Shown in pieces: positions 7,766-8,199 of a stretch of DNA of 8,199 bases. Both the position numbers and the translations under genes were made by a program. A model generated the notes under the pieces. That model ran no database searches and had not been told where the DNA came from. It saw only the letters and a program-made list of their open reading frames with translations. Every line of letters starts with the position of its first letter. Within the stretch, counting starts at the first letter, position 1. Source of the stretch: an uncultured Actinomycetes bacterium (GTDB lineage Bacteria > Actinomycetota > Actinomycetes > Nanopelagicales > Nanopelagicaceae); assembly GCA_903832395.1 (NCBI GenBank), contig CAILBF010000185.1, forward strand, positions 1-8,199, read 5' to 3'.

Positions 7766-8199
7766 GCCGGCGCCCCGATGGTTTACTCAATCATAATATT
7801 TTGGATGCCGATAAGGGTCCTCAAGATGCCTGCGGAGTTTTTGGTGTGTGGGCACCTGGAGAAGAAGTTGCAAAGTTAGCTTTCTATGGTCTGTACGCAT
7901 TGCAACACCGTGGACAAGAATCGGCCGGGATAGCAACCAGTGATGGCCATCGTATTCTCGTCTATAAAGATATGGGTTTAGTTTCGCAAGTATTTACTGA
8001 AAGTGATTTAGCAACCCTGCCGGGGGATTTAGCTATTGGGCACTGTCGTTACAGCACAACGGGATCAAGCACGTGGGTAAATGCCCAGCCAACTTTGCGC
8101 CCAACTAAGTATGGAACGCTGGCTTTAGCCCACAACGGCAACTTAACAAATACGGGCGAGCTCGCCGAAATGGTTCAAAAACTAGAGCCAACTGTTGGA
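7762..8199 (+). CDS. purF: Amidophosphoribosyltransferase, N-terminal part (3' end outside window)
   Basis: First enzyme of the pathway: PRPP plus glutamine to 5-phosphoribosylamine, the main point of nucleotide feedback control. The 146 visible codons cover most of the N-terminal-nucleophile glutaminase domain; the phosphoribosyltransferase domain lies beyond the window. The frame is open to the edge. Motifs are PQDACGVFGVW (20-30), LYALQHRGQESAGIA (44-58), IGHCRYSTTGSS (92-103) and LAHNGNLTN (122-130). Cys24 is the expected catalytic N-terminal cysteine, so residues 1-23 would be a self-cleaved propeptide, as in the Bacillus-type enzyme and unlike E. coli, where the cysteine follows Met1. 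The ATG overlaps the stop of the SCP-like gene by four bases (ATGA). Whether it has the iron-sulfur cluster of the Bacillus class cannot be judged, because those cysteines are outside the window. Confidence 0.97.
   Translation, partial: MSRRPDGLLNHNILDADKGPQDACGVFGVWAPGEEVAKLAFYGLYALQHRGQESAGIATSDGHRILVYKDMGLVSQVFTESDLATLPGDLAIGHCRYSTTGSSTWVNAQPTLRPTKYGTLALAHNGNLTNTGELAEMVQKLEPTVG

Larger units (their letters stand above)
1..8199 (+). other. Purine biosynthesis operon (part), nine genes co-directional
   Basis: All nine genes lie on one strand with at most 18 bases between any two, and five or six of the eight junctions are abutting or overlapping depending on the start of the SCP-like gene. 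No intergenic space could hold a promoter or an intrinsic terminator, so co-transcription is strongly implied, although promoters inside coding sequence cannot be excluded. The promoter, any purine-sensing leader and the operon end are outside the window. By analogy with Mycobacterium, purM would be expected after purF. Confidence 0.85.

Noticed and set aside
1..8199. A hidden novel system: defence genes, mobile element, CRISPR, toxin-antitoxin or purine riboswitch
   Set aside because: Every base except 20 in two small gaps (2 and 18 bases), plus 5 before the SCP-like ATG, lies in a recognised housekeeping gene. I saw no direct-repeat arrays, transposase motifs, tRNA-like folds or leader region. 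Any riboswitch would be upstream of purA, outside the window.

Overview
The window is a tightly packed, single-strand block of de novo purine biosynthesis genes. It very probably comes from a low-GC, genome-streamlined actinobacterium, possibly a freshwater acI/Nanopelagicales-type lineage. The actinobacterial assignment rests on three things: the gene order D-B-C-S-Q-L-(SCP-like)-F, which is the order I know from Mycobacterium; a separate purS/purQ/small-type purL set; and a sterol-carrier-like gene directly before purF. Two 60-base lines counted by hand each gave 27 G/C (45 percent), far below typical soil actinobacteria. The genus-level assignment is inference.

Layout, all on the + strand: 3' part of purA (1-753), purD (756-2000), purB (2001-3422), purC (GTG start, 3419-4300), purS (4319-4564), purQ (4564-5232), purL (5232-7463), a small SCP-like gene of unknown function (about 7469-7765), and the 5' part of purF (7762-8199, running off the edge). 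Spacings between successive genes are +2, 0, -4, +18, -1, -1, +5 (or -4 with the alternative TTG start) and -4 bases. No stretch lacks a gene and there is no room for an internal promoter or intrinsic terminator between genes, so one polycistronic mRNA with translational coupling is the natural reading. The promoter and any leader regulation lie upstream of the window.

Together the genes cover PRPP to phosphoribosylamine (PurF), phosphoribosylamine to GAR (PurD), FGAR to FGAM (PurS, PurQ and PurL as one complex), CAIR to SAICAR (PurC), the PurB lyase steps (SAICAR to AICAR, and adenylosuccinate to AMP), and IMP to adenylosuccinate (PurA). Steps catalysed by PurN/PurT, PurM, PurK/PurE, PurH and the GMP branch are not encoded here.

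I see no mobile element, tRNA, rRNA, CRISPR array, phage gene or defence system, and no frameshift or broken gene. The region is an ordinary housekeeping locus. The one component of unresolved role is the SCP-like protein coupled between purL and purF. The other points worth a look are the extreme compaction and the distinct translation signal of purS.
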